A stretch of 32,710 nt of DNA, taken from positions 1 through 32,710 of the forward strand of contig JAAUUW010000014.1 of the NCBI GenBank assembly GCA_012030735.1, given 5' to 3'. Every line of letters begins with the position of its first letter. The first letter of the stretch is position 1. The position numbers and the translations under genes are program-made. Source of the DNA: Acaryochloridaceae cyanobacterium SU_2_1 (GTDB lineage: Bacteria; Cyanobacteriota; Cyanobacteriia; Thermosynechococcales; Thermosynechococcaceae). This document shows positions 14,157 to 22,986 of the stretch, one piece after another. The notes under the pieces are model-generated. The model did no database searches and was not told the origin of the DNA. It saw only the letters and a list, made by a program, of their open reading frames with translations.

Positions 14157-16705
14157 ACGGTGGCTCCTGCTGGGTAGCCTCTATTGATCACAGCACTCAA
14201 TTGGTAAATACGGATAACTACACTGCCCTGGAGAGACCCAAAATCTGCAACTTGCTGAGCAGCAGAATAGGAAATCGAGGGAACGCTACTCCCAATGGTT
14301 CGCACGACTGCCGCTGATTGATAAATATCGACTTCGTATCGCTCATCGACCTCTGACAATGGTTTCGGCGCAAACAACGGCAATTCAGACGCTCTCCGGT
14401 CCCGTCTGCTCCAGCTTATCGTTAAATTACCAGATCCATCCCTAGACCCGGTGATTGCTGTGGGGGCGTAGGGCTTCAGGCTGTTACCTTCAACAAATGG
14501 GCTGATTTCACCCACCTCTTCAAGGGACTGGCCAGACCGGATCGCCTTGAAATTGAGCACTGTGTTTAAGTCGCCTGGGTTTCCATCAATCCTCTCTAGT
14601 TGATTCGTGAGGGTGAAATCCTCATAGGGAACATGGGTGTTGATACGGTGCTCGGTCCCCCTGGCCCCTCGGATCATATTTGTGATCCGGTAGCGCCCTG
14701 TACCGATCAGGACTGCATCCTTAAATCGGATTACTTCACCCCCCACGACGGCGGTATTTCCCCCAGCAAGAAGTTGATCATGCGTAATGGAGCTGAGTTC
14801 ACCGGTAAAAAGCGACACAATGATTGCAGACTGATCAATCCCAGCGGGGCTGGCTGGCGGTAGCGTTGATTCTAGCTGGCCTGTAGCCAGGGTTGTTCCC
14901 ATCGTTCGGATTAAATCATAATCTCCTCCGGCACGGCTGCCGTAGAGTCCAGCAACGGTGGTACTTCCCAGAGATCCAATTCCAGCGTATAGCCCGTAAT
15001 CATCATCTCGATCGGTCAAGAGCGGAATATCAAAAACCCTCAGCCCTACTGGCCCTCTGAATATCTCTGTCTCTCTGGGCACTACCCCCGCAGGGAGTAG
15101 ATAGCAGGCCGTGACCTGGGTGTCGTCTTCAATGTCGCCCGATCCCAGAATCAGCAGTTGCCCAGTTGAGAGAGTGATTTGATAATCATCCCCCTCTTGA
15201 TAGGTCTGGCTAGATCCGGTATCAGTAAGGCTTAAAAACTCCAGCAGTGAACTGTGCTGCAGGCTGTATGTACCGCTGCTATCTACCGTGAAGGTTTCGC
15301 AAAACGCCTCAGGAACGGTTGCTTTGTGATTGTAGAGAGTGTCGTCGTAACCTGTCCCCTCGATCTCAACCACCAAATTAGAGCCCAAGTTCACCTTGGT
15401 GATCGAAACAACTTGGTTCCTGCCAGTCATTGGCATCCGCACCAGGTCGCTGGGTTCCAGGGCCAGGTATCGCAAAGGTAGGTTGAATTTATAGGTTATT
15501 CGTCGGACCCATGCGAGGTACAGCAGTCGATCCGCAATGGTGCGAGCATCAGAAGAGGACATGACTATCGGCAGGTTCACCTGCTGCTGACTGTCTGTTT
15601 CCAACGCTCTCTTTCTGGCGTATTGGAGTCCCTGATTATAATCCAAGCCCGGATCAAGAAAGTTGACCTGGATTTCTGATGGCAACTCCAGATCGGCCGT
15701 TCGGGTGAGTTCGTAAGCCTCGCCACGATCGGTCCCTGCCTCATGGGCTGCCAGTGATGAGGGTGGTAAATCCATAACCACCCCATATCGCCGCTGGTCG
15801 ATCAGCCGCAACTGCCCCGCCGACTCGACTACATCAAAGAAAAATCCCTGCTGCAGCTGCACCAGGGCATCACGCCAGGTGGTGCTGGATGAAATGACAA
15901 ACCCCCGTATATTTTGCTCAGTTAGCCCGATTAGATCAATATTCTCACTTTCAACCCCAGCCTTGGCAAGTATGTCCGCCACCACCACCCGCAAATTAAT
16001 TGGCGCGGCTTCCAAAACATTTCCTGCAAACGCCAGATCACCACCAAACAGGGCATCAAAAAAAGCCTTCAAATCCAAAGGCGATCCGGGATTAAAAAGT
16101 GAGAGGGTTTGGTTTTTTGGCCGTAGCTTCCCGTTTTGGACCACTTCAGCCGTCATGGTTGGCACTCGATTGCCATACTCCTCAAGGGGTAGATCATGAA
16201 AGACAATGTAGGCTCGGTGCCGGAATGCAGGAGTGGCGGCTGTCCCCTCTTTCGATTGGATTAGCGGATCTCTCGATTGAGTTCCAGTGCCTAGATAGAT
16301 TCGTAGATATTTATTGGCAAACTCCTTGCTTTCATTGAGTGTTTTGGTCGAGGCCGAATGCCGCAAATCGTAAACCAACTTCGAATTAAGCCAGATTCGC
16401 GAAACGCCAACGATCGGCCCCTGGCACAGCAGCATTGCGAAGTCGGCAAAGTAGGTATACTCCACAACTTTGGGGCCTAACCCCTTACCCGCCTTGCGCT
16501 TGCGCTTAACTTCGCGAATATCTTCAGCCCAGATTAAATTCCCTGCAACTTTTGTTGTGCCGTAGATCAGAGGGATCTGAACCCCATAATTCGATTTAGG
16601 CGCAGAGAGATCGTCCAGCCTCGGCCCTTCAACTGCCGGAGTCAACAGGGAGGAAATAAATTGCCCACCCAAAGCGATAGCGAAACTAATAGCAATCGCG
16701 GCCAT
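14153..16705 (-). CDS. GpJ/gp15-like multidomain tail hub protein
   Basis: 850 aa. The N-terminus (AISFAIALGGQFISSLLTPA, YGVQIPLIYGTTKVAGNLIW) is the usual start of central tail hub proteins. A middle region with LVDKAGV-like helices (VVADILAKAGVESENIDLI, SSTTWRDALVQLQQGFFFDV) matches the phage-tail_3 type domain. Ig-like and fibronectin-like repeats follow (about 490-560, and GSRDGSGNLTISWSRRDRR at about 755). This protein caps the tail tip and is the usual specificity determinant. Here it is separated from the tape measure by an inverted operon and lies upstream of the tube gene, a non-standard order. Confidence 0.88.
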   Translation of the reverse strand: MAAIAISFAIALGGQFISSLLTPAVEGPRLDDLSAPKSNYGVQIPLIYGTTKVAGNLIWAEDIREVKRKRKAGKGLGPKVVEYTYFADFAMLLCQGPIVGVSRIWLNSKLVYDLRHSASTKTLNESKEFANKYLRIYLGTGTQSRDPLIQSKEGTAATPAFRHRAYIVFHDLPLEEYGNRVPTMTAEVVQNGKLRPKNQTLSLFNPGSPLDLKAFFDALFGGDLAFAGNVLEAAPINLRVVVADILAKAGVESENIDLIGLTEQNIRGFVISSSTTWRDALVQLQQGFFFDVVESAGQLRLIDQRRYGVVMDLPPSSLAAHEAGTDRGEAYELTRTADLELPSEIQVNFLDPGLDYNQGLQYARKRALETDSQQQVNLPIVMSSSDARTIADRLLYLAWVRRITYKFNLPLRYLALEPSDLVRMPMTGRNQVVSITKVNLGSNLVVEIEGTGYDDTLYNHKATVPEAFCETFTVDSSGTYSLQHSSLLEFLSLTDTGSSQTYQEGDDYQITLSTGQLLILGSGDIEDDTQVTACYLLPAGVVPRETEIFRGPVGLRVFDIPLLTDRDDDYGLYAGIGSLGSTTVAGLYGSRAGGDYDLIRTMGTTLATGQLESTLPPASPAGIDQSAIIVSLFTGELSSITHDQLLAGGNTAVVGGEVIRFKDAVLIGTGRYRITNMIRGARGTEHRINTHVPYEDFTLTNQLERIDGNPGDLNTVLNFKAIRSGQSLEEVGEISPFVEGNSLKPYAPTAITGSRDGSGNLTISWSRRDRRASELPLFAPKPLSEVDERYEVDIYQSAAVVRTIGSSVPSISYSAAQQVADFGSLQGSVVIRIYQLSAVINRGYPAGATV

Positions 16706-16813
16706 TTTTAAGAGCCTCGATTAATGCGGCGGCAATGGTTTGAAAAATTTCTGGCTCTAGAAAGGTCGCGCGCGTAACCGACCCGCATATTGAACCCCCA
16801 GGGAGGACCCGTG
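16686..16813 (-). pseudogene. Open frame without a start codon (possible small tail gene)
   Basis: Between the tail terminator and the hub gene the minus strand stays open for ~43 codons ending ATFLEPEIFQTIAAALIEAL...NGRDCY. The sequence looks protein-like and its stop overlaps the hub start by 20 bases, but it has no ATG, GTG or TTG. A nearby ATG (MRVGYAR) is in another phase; a two-base change in the adjoining GCGCGCG run would connect them. It could be a real small gene damaged by a sequence error, or chance. Confidence 0.25.
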
Positions 16814-16816
16814 AAA

Positions 16817-17242
16817 TTAAATCTCATAACGTCCAGACCGATAGGTAAGGATAAACTCCGCAACTATTCGCACGGCTGTTTTGCCTTTTGTCTCGACTAC
16901 TGTAGTGAGAGTCATAGGGCTGGCTGATAGGCCCTGCCCGAACGCTGTGGCCGCATTGCCAATCGCCTGCACCAAGTCAGCAGCGATAGAGCACCCCATG
17001 GTAAGCGGGTCGTCTGTAAATGAGATCGCAGTTATTTCTAGATTGATTCGGTGCTCGTCAGCTCCGCCGATTTGAGTGATAGTTGTTTCGGCATCTGCCC
17101 AGGATATTGCCCCGTCCTCGCCATACTCGAAGGGCAGATCGCGCCAATAGTACAGATGTTCGCCAAGATTGGTTAAAAAGCCATTGGCCTGCAATATCTG
17201 TGCCAACTGAACTGCCACCTCTGTCAGTATCGGTAATCTCAA
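16817..17242 (-). CDS. Tail terminator / completion protein (gpU-like)
   Basis: 141 aa. Helical start (ILTEVAVQLAQILQANGF), then beta strands with WRDLPFEYGEDGAISW, ITAISF and a final AEFILTYRSGRYEI. A protein of this size ending in an 'F-x-L-x-YR-TGR' strand just after the head-tail joining protein is typical of the tail terminator that stops tube growth and docks it to the head. Start overlaps the previous stop (ATGA). Confidence 0.6.
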   Translation of the reverse strand: MRLPILTEVAVQLAQILQANGFLTNLGEHLYYWRDLPFEYGEDGAISWADAETTITQIGGADEHRINLEITAISFTDDPLTMGCSIAADLVQAIGNAATAFGQGLSASPMTLTTVVETKGKTAVRIVAEFILTYRSGRYEI

Positions 17243-17532
17243 GCGGCCTCCTTGAGGATCAACTCTGTAAAGGTTCCCTCTGCCTCTGGCTGGATGCCTA
17301 CAACTGAATAAGTGTTGGGAGCGATGATCAGCGTGTCGCCATGCCGTAGGGCTGTTAGATCTGAGGATTTGGCGAGGGCTGTTATCGATCTTCCCTCAGC
17401 ATCGATGCTGCTGAACTCATAGGCGAGATCAAAGATTACCTTAATAGTTGAGGCCACCCCGTTGATCGACAGGGTGGCCTCAACGGCAAATTCATCCGTA
17501 TTTAAGAATGGATCAAGGCTTTCCTTTAGCAT
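17239..17532 (-). CDS. Head-tail joining protein (gpFII / HK97 gp10-like)
   Basis: 97 aa, beta-rich. The pattern DEFAVEATLSINGVASTIKV, an FDLAYEF strand, then GDTLIIAPNTYSVVGIQPEA and ELILKEA matches the small beta-sandwich head-tail joining proteins (Y-x-V-x-x-I-x-P-E...G...L). The start lies inside the end of the upstream 51-aa gene (20-base overlap), and the stop overlaps the tail terminator start, so the set is coupled. Confidence 0.72.
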   Translation of the reverse strand: MLKESLDPFLNTDEFAVEATLSINGVASTIKVIFDLAYEFSSIDAEGRSITALAKSSDLTALRHGDTLIIAPNTYSVVGIQPEAEGTFTELILKEAA

Positions 17533-17668
17533 CTACCTTTGGCTTATCAGTTGCTAGTTCTAAGTTCTGGCCGTGTAGTTCCGCTATTTGGGGGGATAGT
17601 TCGATCTCATCGCCCTCGCCATAGGCGGTGCCGTCATGTTCGATATTCTTTAAGACTTTGTATCTCAT
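17513..17668 (-). CDS. Small head protein, 51 aa, paralogue of the gene before it
   Basis: Short gene from ATG 17668 to TGA 17513-17515, behind AAAGGA. It reads MRYKVLKNIEHDGTAYGEGD, then EIELSPQIAELHGQNLELAT and a charged tail. The 'YkVl..I.hdG..Y..GD.IeL' pattern marks a small beta-barrel family (DUF7210-like) common next to phage capsid genes. The neighbour at 17702-17887 has the same layout (EYIVRNGFNVLHANTAYPSG, then SVIELTEPELR), so the two look like tandem paralogues. A decoration or head-completion role is inferred from position. Confidence 0.65.
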   Translation of the reverse strand: MRYKVLKNIEHDGTAYGEGDEIELSPQIAELHGQNLELATDKPKVDAKGKP

Positions 17669-17701
17669 CGTTAATCCTTTGGCGTTCTGCCTTGAGTTGA
17701 T

Positions 17702-17887
17702 CTAGTCTGGCTCTGTACTTGGCGGCTTCTTCCCTGCCTTTTTTTTGGCAATGGCCTCAGTGACTGGCTCGACCTGATGCGCGCAAAGACGAAGCTCCGG
17801 CTCAGTGAGTTCGATCACTGAGCCGGAGGGATAGGCTGTGTTGGCATGTAGAACATTGAAGCCGTTCCTCACTATGTATTCAGGCAT
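17702..17887 (-). CDS. Small head protein, 61 aa (DUF7210-like)
   Basis: MPEYIVRNGFNVLHANTAYP, then GSVIELTEPELRLCAHQVEP and a Lys/Ala/Pro-rich tail. Same small barrel pattern as the 51-aa protein downstream. It starts 4 bases after the capsid stop, so capsid, both small proteins and the head-tail joining protein form one transcript. Its exact role is unknown; a position right after the capsid suits a decoration or connector protein. Confidence 0.6.
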   Translation of the reverse strand: MPEYIVRNGFNVLHANTAYPSGSVIELTEPELRLCAHQVEPVTEAIAKKKAGKKPPSTEPD

Positions 17888-17891
17888 TTTC

Positions 17892-19696
17892 TTAGGTGAT
17901 CACTGCGTCGGTAATCACGGCAAAGGACTCGGGGTGGCGGATAGCAACATCCACTGTTTGCATGACTCGGATATCTAATGCACCGCTGTTGTAGCCTGCG
18001 CCGTAGGGGTTGGGAAGAATTTCCATGACCCCCCATTCGCCGATCAGGACATCTGCCCAATTACCAAATAGGATGGCACTCAGGTTCGTGCCCGTGCCCT
18101 TACTCAAGTTGCTGGGCACTGATTCGATACCCCAGCGTTCAGCCCATTCACCATCCCCATCCCCTCATTGGTTGGATAATCCTGCCAGATGAATTCGGAA
18201 ACGGAGCTGGCCGATTTCAGGGTGGTTTTGAGCTTGCCGCGAACGGCTGAATTGGTCAGATAGGCGAGGCTGCCGATATCGGCATTGTCGGCCGCCACCT
18301 CGGTTTCCAGGCGGACAATGCTATCCCAGGTGGGAGCAGCGCCGTTTGTCCCGAGCGCCACACTATTGATGCCGACTTGGTTGAGGATGCCTCGCGGTTC
18401 GTTGCCTGTGCCAGAGCCGCTAATCACGGCTCTGTCGAGGCCCAGGGCAATCACCTGGGCGAAGTCCATTCGCACAAACTGCTCGACATCCATTGAGGAC
18501 TGCAACAGCAGCAGACGAGAGAGCTGAGAACGGGCGGCGATGGTTTTGGGAGCTAGCAAAACTTGATCAAAGGTGGCCTCTGCCTGCGTGATCGCCGCGT
18601 TCTCAGCTACCCAATAGGTTGTAGTGGCTGAGTTTTGCCGAGGGATGGCCACATTGCCCTGTAGCCCACTCAGCATCCGAGCACCGAGGCGAATGGTCAT
18701 CGCGCGGTTGCGGAGCAAATCAATAAAGTTCTGAGCCAGCAATTCTATGGCCACCAAGTTTCCCCCTTGGGCAGCGGGGCTGGTTTGGTAGGGTGCCCGA
18801 ATTTGCAGATCCCGCATGGGCACCAGAACGCCTTTGGTACTCGTCCGGCCTGTGCGCTTGAGGAGTTCCAGGTGGCACTCTCGCTCGAATCCCGCGTCTT
18901 TCCAGTCGTTGTCGGTGGCGGCTCGAATGGCTCGGATTATCGAGTATTGGCGCTGATCTCGCTCTGTGAATCCCAGTGGATCAACCGATCCGGCGACTGG
19001 CCTCTGTGTTCTAGTAAGTTCTGCTAAATATGAGGCCCGTGCTTCGTCAAGGCTGGTGCCATCTGCGATCAACTGGTCGGCCATCTCTCTATGGCCATGC
19101 GCATCGGCGAGGGCTCGAATAGCAGTGATTCGAGCGCGTTCTTGCTGGATCGGGTCGGATTGGGTGACGGTCATGGCGGGGTTCCGGTTGGCTGGATTAA
19201 TTGTAAAAGCAGACAGCGATCTATTTAGACCGACCGAATAGTCTTCTGGCACCGAACAAAGACTGATCTCGCAGAGCTGCCACTTAGTAACGGTGTAATC
19301 TTCCGAATCGGCTTTTTGTAACGTCTCCAAAACCTTATAGCCGCAGGACACATTTCTCGTTATCCCCTCTTCCACGTCCGTTCTGCGAGCCTCGGCTTGC
19401 TCATTGCTTGCCCAGCGACACTGGGCATAGGCTTTCGGGCCAGAAGTCCATACCTTCTCAATAACCCCTAGGACCTCATTCGGATTGTGCCCCCAGAGGA
19501 GCGGCACAGCCCCTTCTCTGACACGATCTTGATCCATGCCCGAGATAGATAAAATCTCGTTTCCGTGGTAGCGCCGCACCGGTGCTTCACTGGCAAAACT
19601 GATCGTAAAGGTGTCGCCATTATCGGCCTGTTGTATTTCTAGAAAACCTGCTCTGTAATAGATTTCCGCTGGGATAGCAGCAGTTTCGTTGGACAT
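17892..19696 (-). CDS. HK97-type prohead protease fused to major capsid protein (read as two frames, -1 shift near 18115)
   Basis: From ATG 19696 (MSNETAAIP; earlier in-frame codons overlap the upstream gene). Residues 1-~165 are a prohead protease with His70 (LLWGHNP), Ser117 (NVSCGYKV) and Glu143 (CEISLCSVP). After a linker, from about 175, comes a scaffold-like helical delta region (RARITAIRALADAHGHREMA) and the HK97 capsid fold (about 270 on: TTYWVAENAAITQAEATFDQ, SGSGTGNEPRGIL). The frame stops at 18104 after GVSNQCPAT, while the conserved capsid C-terminus (PSNLSKGTGTNLSAILFGNW, GALDIRVMQTVDVAIRHPES) continues in the -1 phase to 17892. One extra base in the CCC run (18114-18116) gives a ~601-residue protein. 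No slippery heptamer is present, so an assembly error or a mutation is likelier than programmed shifting. The protein would build the head and mature itself. Confidence 0.88.
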
Positions 19697-19721
19697 GATT
19701 GACCCAAGGTGATTATGCCAA

Positions 19722-19931
19722 TCAAACTGTATCAACAGACAGCTTTTTCTTGATGGCATTAATGCGTTGCTGTGTCGCCGAAATGTCTTCATCTAAGGCA
19801 TTTAGCGCCAGAGCATTCTTACCTCGGTTCCCCCCTTTTTTTTCTTCTTCTAGCATGGATTTGTAGAGTTCTTCATCGCCCTGCAGCTCCTCTTCTAGTT
19901 CGGCTAGCTCTTGTTCAAGCGCGTCTATCAT
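19722..19931 (-). CDS. Small coiled-coil protein, 69 aa
   Basis: Highly charged, almost wholly helical: MIDALEQELAELEEELQGDE, then ELYKSMLEEEKKGG and a second heptad run ATQQRINAIKKKLS. It ends 26 bases before the protease-capsid start. A small coiled-coil protein directly ahead of the capsid suggests a scaffold or assembly accessory. I cannot name the family. Confidence 0.6.
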   Translation of the reverse strand: MIDALEQELAELEEELQGDEELYKSMLEEEKKGGNRGKNALALNALDEDISATQQRINAIKKKLSVDTV

Positions 19932-19941
19932 ATTTCTATCC

Positions 19942-21192
19942 TCAGATATTATTCAATCCGTTATCGGTGCCCTGGATCCGAACAGCAGTTCGGTTCAGCA
20001 GGTTTGTGTAAGTCGCGTTGTAGGCGACTCCCTTTAGTGAGATCGCATCCCACCCCAACAAAGCCCCAAAGCGCCCCGAGGGCGGACCGTTATCGCCATA
20101 AATAACTTTTCGTGCCCGTCTGGCCTTGTTCTGGAAATCTGCAAGCTGTTGGCCGGTTAGCTTCGCTGCCTCTTTGGTTTCCCAATTTCGGAATTTTGTA
20201 ATAAAGCTATTGGTCTCTTTCTTCGCCTGGGTGGCACTAACAACGATTGCCCCATCTTTCAGAGTGCCACGCATGACCCCTGATCCGTAAGGAGAGGCTG
20301 CACCTGAGGCAAATCGTCTGGCCTTCGGAGTTTTATCTTGAGCGGCAGCCACGTATGTGCCGTGTCCATAAATTCCGTGGCCGGCAAAATAATCGCCGTA
20401 TTTAAATGCGTCGAATCGTGCAGTAAAGCTTTTCTTCGTACTGGATGTGGCACGATAAAATACTGTTCGCCCAGCGGCTATGTCAGCATCGATATCTTTT
20501 TTCCCCACGACCTCTGGCAAGCCATTATAGCCAATATCTGAAAAGAGCCTTGATAGGATTGGATCGGATCTATCTCCTGATGGAATATTTGCAGTGACAT
20601 TGCCAGCCTTAGTCAGCCCGTAGAATTCCTGCGCGGTTCCGGTTTCCGCCACACTCTTGTTTTTTACTTCCTCATAAATCTGATCGGCCAGGTCAAGGAC
20701 CTTAGTGAAATTTCTAGTCCGGGCTGGGGCGGCTATTTGCGATCGCAACTCTATTGCAAGTTGCTGCCCCGTCGTTTGCGCTGCTGGCGCTGGCGCGGCT
20801 GCGGATTGAGTCGCTGCACCCTTAGACGGCTTTGATGCCTTCTTAGGCGTGGGCGGCTGAGCCGCAGCCTTCGCACCTTTTTTGCCCGCCGCAGATAATG
20901 CGACCCGACACTGCTTATTATTGGCGATGCAGCTATTACCGCATGGCTTTCCCTTCTTGCAAGTTTTGGCGCGCTCCTCAATGGGTGGATCAATTACCCG
21001 CACCTCTTGCATTCCTGGTATCTCTTGGTACTGATTCCCAGATAGTAGAAAATTCCGCAGATGGCCGGAATCATAGAACGATCCACGGATTTGCGCCCCA
21101 TCCTTTACATAGGAAAGGTGGGTGACCTCGCCTTTTCGAAGATTCATCACCAGCAGTCCCAGCGATATATCAGTAAGTGAGGGTTCCATCAT
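19942..21192 (-). CDS. ADP-ribosyltransferase-like minor head protein
   Basis: 416 aa. The N-terminus (about 1-70) resembles a small beta domain with VTHLSYVKDGAQIRGSFYDS. A Cys-rich motif at about 77-95 (KTCKKGKPCGNSCIANNKQC) could bind metal; similar CGNSCI motifs occur in cyanobacterial and phage proteins. An Ala/Pro/Lys linker (about 100-145) follows. The C-terminal part (about 235-350) has GRTVFYRATSSTKKSFTARF, then FKYGDYFAGHGIYGHGTYVA. The 'FYRA ... GxGIYGxGTYVA' layout recalls the Arg and central strand of ADP-ribosyltransferases; a clear ExE is not seen, so activity is uncertain. Between portal and capsid, this position suits a head protein ejected with DNA to modify host targets. 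A small acidic protein directly upstream is translationally coupled. Confidence 0.62.
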   Translation of the reverse strand: MMEPSLTDISLGLLVMNLRKGEVTHLSYVKDGAQIRGSFYDSGHLRNFLLSGNQYQEIPGMQEVRVIDPPIEERAKTCKKGKPCGNSCIANNKQCRVALSAAGKKGAKAAAQPPTPKKASKPSKGAATQSAAAPAPAAQTTGQQLAIELRSQIAAPARTRNFTKVLDLADQIYEEVKNKSVAETGTAQEFYGLTKAGNVTANIPSGDRSDPILSRLFSDIGYNGLPEVVGKKDIDADIAAGRTVFYRATSSTKKSFTARFDAFKYGDYFAGHGIYGHGTYVAAAQDKTPKARRFASGAASPYGSGVMRGTLKDGAIVVSATQAKKETNSFITKFRNWETKEAAKLTGQQLADFQNKARRARKVIYGDNGPPSGRFGALLGWDAISLKGVAYNATYTNLLNRTAVRIQGTDNGLNNI

Positions 21193-21358
21193 TTAAGTCA
21201 ATCTCAAAGTCGTAAATTTTGCTTTGATCTTTAAATTCGCCGACAATTTTATTTTCTTCCTCGTCAAAGGAAAACTCTGTCACCGTATCGATCCCATCAA
21301 TGTATACCTCCTCAATAACCTCCTTTATGATTTGGCGGTGATCTTCTAGTGTTCGCAT
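21170..21358 (-). CDS. Small acidic protein, 62 aa, coupled to the ART-like gene
   Basis: MRTLEDHRQIIKEVIEEVYI, then GIDTVTEFSFDEEENKIVGE and FKDQSKIYDFEIDLNDGTLTY: one helix followed by beta strands, strongly acidic. It overlaps the portal stop by 13 bases and the ART-like start by 23 bases. It could be a small head-completion protein, or a partner that keeps the ART-like protein inactive in the producing cell. The second idea rests only on coupling and charge. Confidence 0.6.
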   Translation of the reverse strand: MRTLEDHRQIIKEVIEEVYIDGIDTVTEFSFDEEENKIVGEFKDQSKIYDFEIDLNDGTLTY

Positions 21359-22977
21359 AAAACCTCCAAGATCTGATGGAATATCTCAGCCTGCTTAGTG
21401 GAAAGAATCTTCGTGATGGGAGCGGAGCGGATCAGAGTTTCGGCAATTTCACACTGGGGAGGAGTCAGAGCGATTGCTCGTTCTGGCTCCTGATTCTCCT
21501 CTGGCTCAGGATCCTCTAGCGAGTCTATCAGTCTCGGCGCTGCCGCTTGGGCCTCATCGTCGGTGTTTTCGATCTCTAGAGTGGTATCGAATTTCAGATT
21601 GAGATTCGCAGCGAGATCTAGCTCTCGCCGTCGCTCTTTATAAATATCCTCCACGTCCATCCCCGCCTGGGCCACCACCTGAGTGGTAGTCAAAAATCCG
21701 GCCTTAATAGCTTCCTTGTAGGCCGCGACCTCTTTCACGGGATCTACCCACTGCCAGCCGCGAAGTACCCAGCGAGGCTTGGTATATCGCCTTGGATTTA
21801 CCTCATAGTCGTTGAGTTGCAATGCCCCAGATAGCACTGCTAATTGCAGCCATTCCTCAAAGAGTCGCTGATGGACATTTCGCGCGAGCCAGCTTTGTAG
21901 AGTTCGGTAGTGATCACGCTCCTCCAGGAGAGCAGTTCGGGCGCTGGAGTAGCTTGTATTTGAGTAATCGCGACTCAGCGACTCGTAACTCAGGCCCAAT
22001 CCAGAGGCCGCACCCCGCAGCATCATGCGAATAAAGGGATCAAAAGAGTCACCTGGGCGCGTTGGGGCAAAACCGGTAAATTCCTCACCAGGAGCCAGGA
22101 CCTCAATTGCGCCAGGTTCTAGATTCCTAATTCGTTGATCGCCTTCGACTCCATCCGAGAGTAGGTCCCCATCGGGGGTTTGGATAAATCCCATCACTGC
22201 GGCCTGGGCGCGAGCCGCGACCAACTCGGCCTCTTCATAGCCGCCGACATTCCTGAGCCTAGTGAGTGTGCTGTAAAACCAGGGTACCCCTCGGGTTTGG
22301 CCGGGGCGATCGCAAAGGTAGGGATGCAAGATATCTCTGGCTGGGACTGTGATCAGGCGGCTTCCTTGCTCGGTAGAGAATTGATAATCCCCTGGATGGT
22401 GTGGGTAGAGCCAGTATTGCAGTGGGCGCTGCCATTGGTCCATTTCCACGCCCATGCGGATATCACGGCCGGAATGCTCATCGCAGAGCTGATCTATCTC
22501 AATGATTTCTAGAGATAGCGGCACAGGCGATCCTGCGAAGGGCTGCCGCACTAGTCGAATCAGCACCTCGCCCGATTCGATGATCGAACTCATGATCAGG
22601 CGCTCGATATCCTCAAAGTCCAAGGTTCCGGCTGTGTGGCAGTATCTGGCCTGACACCATTCCCCCCAGAGATCTTCGATTTTTGAATTCGTTTTCTCAT
22701 CCAGGCTCTCTCCCCGCAGCTTTTTCACGGTGGATTGAAGCCCAATGCCCTTTCCGATCACGTTATTGACGATACTGCGAACGGCGCCCCGAGCATAATC
22801 GTTGTCCCGGCAAAGCTGCCGCGAGCGATTCCGCAATAGTCGGAGGCTCGTTAGCAGCTCCGAATCGGCACTGGTACTGCTGGCAATCCAATCCGCCGTC
22901 AGTCGGCTGATTTTTGCCCCAGCGTAGCTGCGTTGCTGGCGTTGGGGTTGAGGCTGCGGTTTTTTGGATTCCACCAA
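21346..22977 (-). CDS. Phage portal protein, lambda family
   Basis: 543 aa. The N-terminal SAdSEl-like stretch (DWIASSTSADSELLTSLRLL), RNRSRQLCRDNDYARGAVRS and IVNNVIGKGIGLQ is the signature of lambda-family portals. GEVLIRLVRQP, SRDYSNTSYSSARTALLEE (the stem and wing region) and a C-terminal WRVDPVKE-like WVDPVKEVAAYKEAIKAGF follow. It forms the dodecameric ring at the head vertex through which terminase pumps DNA. Its stop overlaps the 62-aa gene; the lysis enzyme gene ends 9 bases upstream of its start. Confidence 0.93.
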   Translation of the reverse strand: MVESKKPQPQPQRQQRSYAGAKISRLTADWIASSTSADSELLTSLRLLRNRSRQLCRDNDYARGAVRSIVNNVIGKGIGLQSTVKKLRGESLDEKTNSKIEDLWGEWCQARYCHTAGTLDFEDIERLIMSSIIESGEVLIRLVRQPFAGSPVPLSLEIIEIDQLCDEHSGRDIRMGVEMDQWQRPLQYWLYPHHPGDYQFSTEQGSRLITVPARDILHPYLCDRPGQTRGVPWFYSTLTRLRNVGGYEEAELVAARAQAAVMGFIQTPDGDLLSDGVEGDQRIRNLEPGAIEVLAPGEEFTGFAPTRPGDSFDPFIRMMLRGAASGLGLSYESLSRDYSNTSYSSARTALLEERDHYRTLQSWLARNVHQRLFEEWLQLAVLSGALQLNDYEVNPRRYTKPRWVLRGWQWVDPVKEVAAYKEAIKAGFLTTTQVVAQAGMDVEDIYKERRRELDLAANLNLKFDTTLEIENTDDEAQAAAPRLIDSLEDPEPEENQEPERAIALTPPQCEIAETLIRSAPITKILSTKQAEIFHQILEVLCEH

Positions 22978-22986
22978 GGCATTTAT

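Noticed and set aside
16099-16338. 79-codon + strand frame within the hub gene
   Set aside because: Antisense shadow of the GpJ-like gene with no ribosome site or family pattern.
18104-18119. Programmed frameshift in the capsid gene (as in T7 10A/10B)
   Set aside because: No X XXY YYZ heptamer at the junction and the conserved C-terminus is needed in every subunit; the same one-base loss recurs in other genes.
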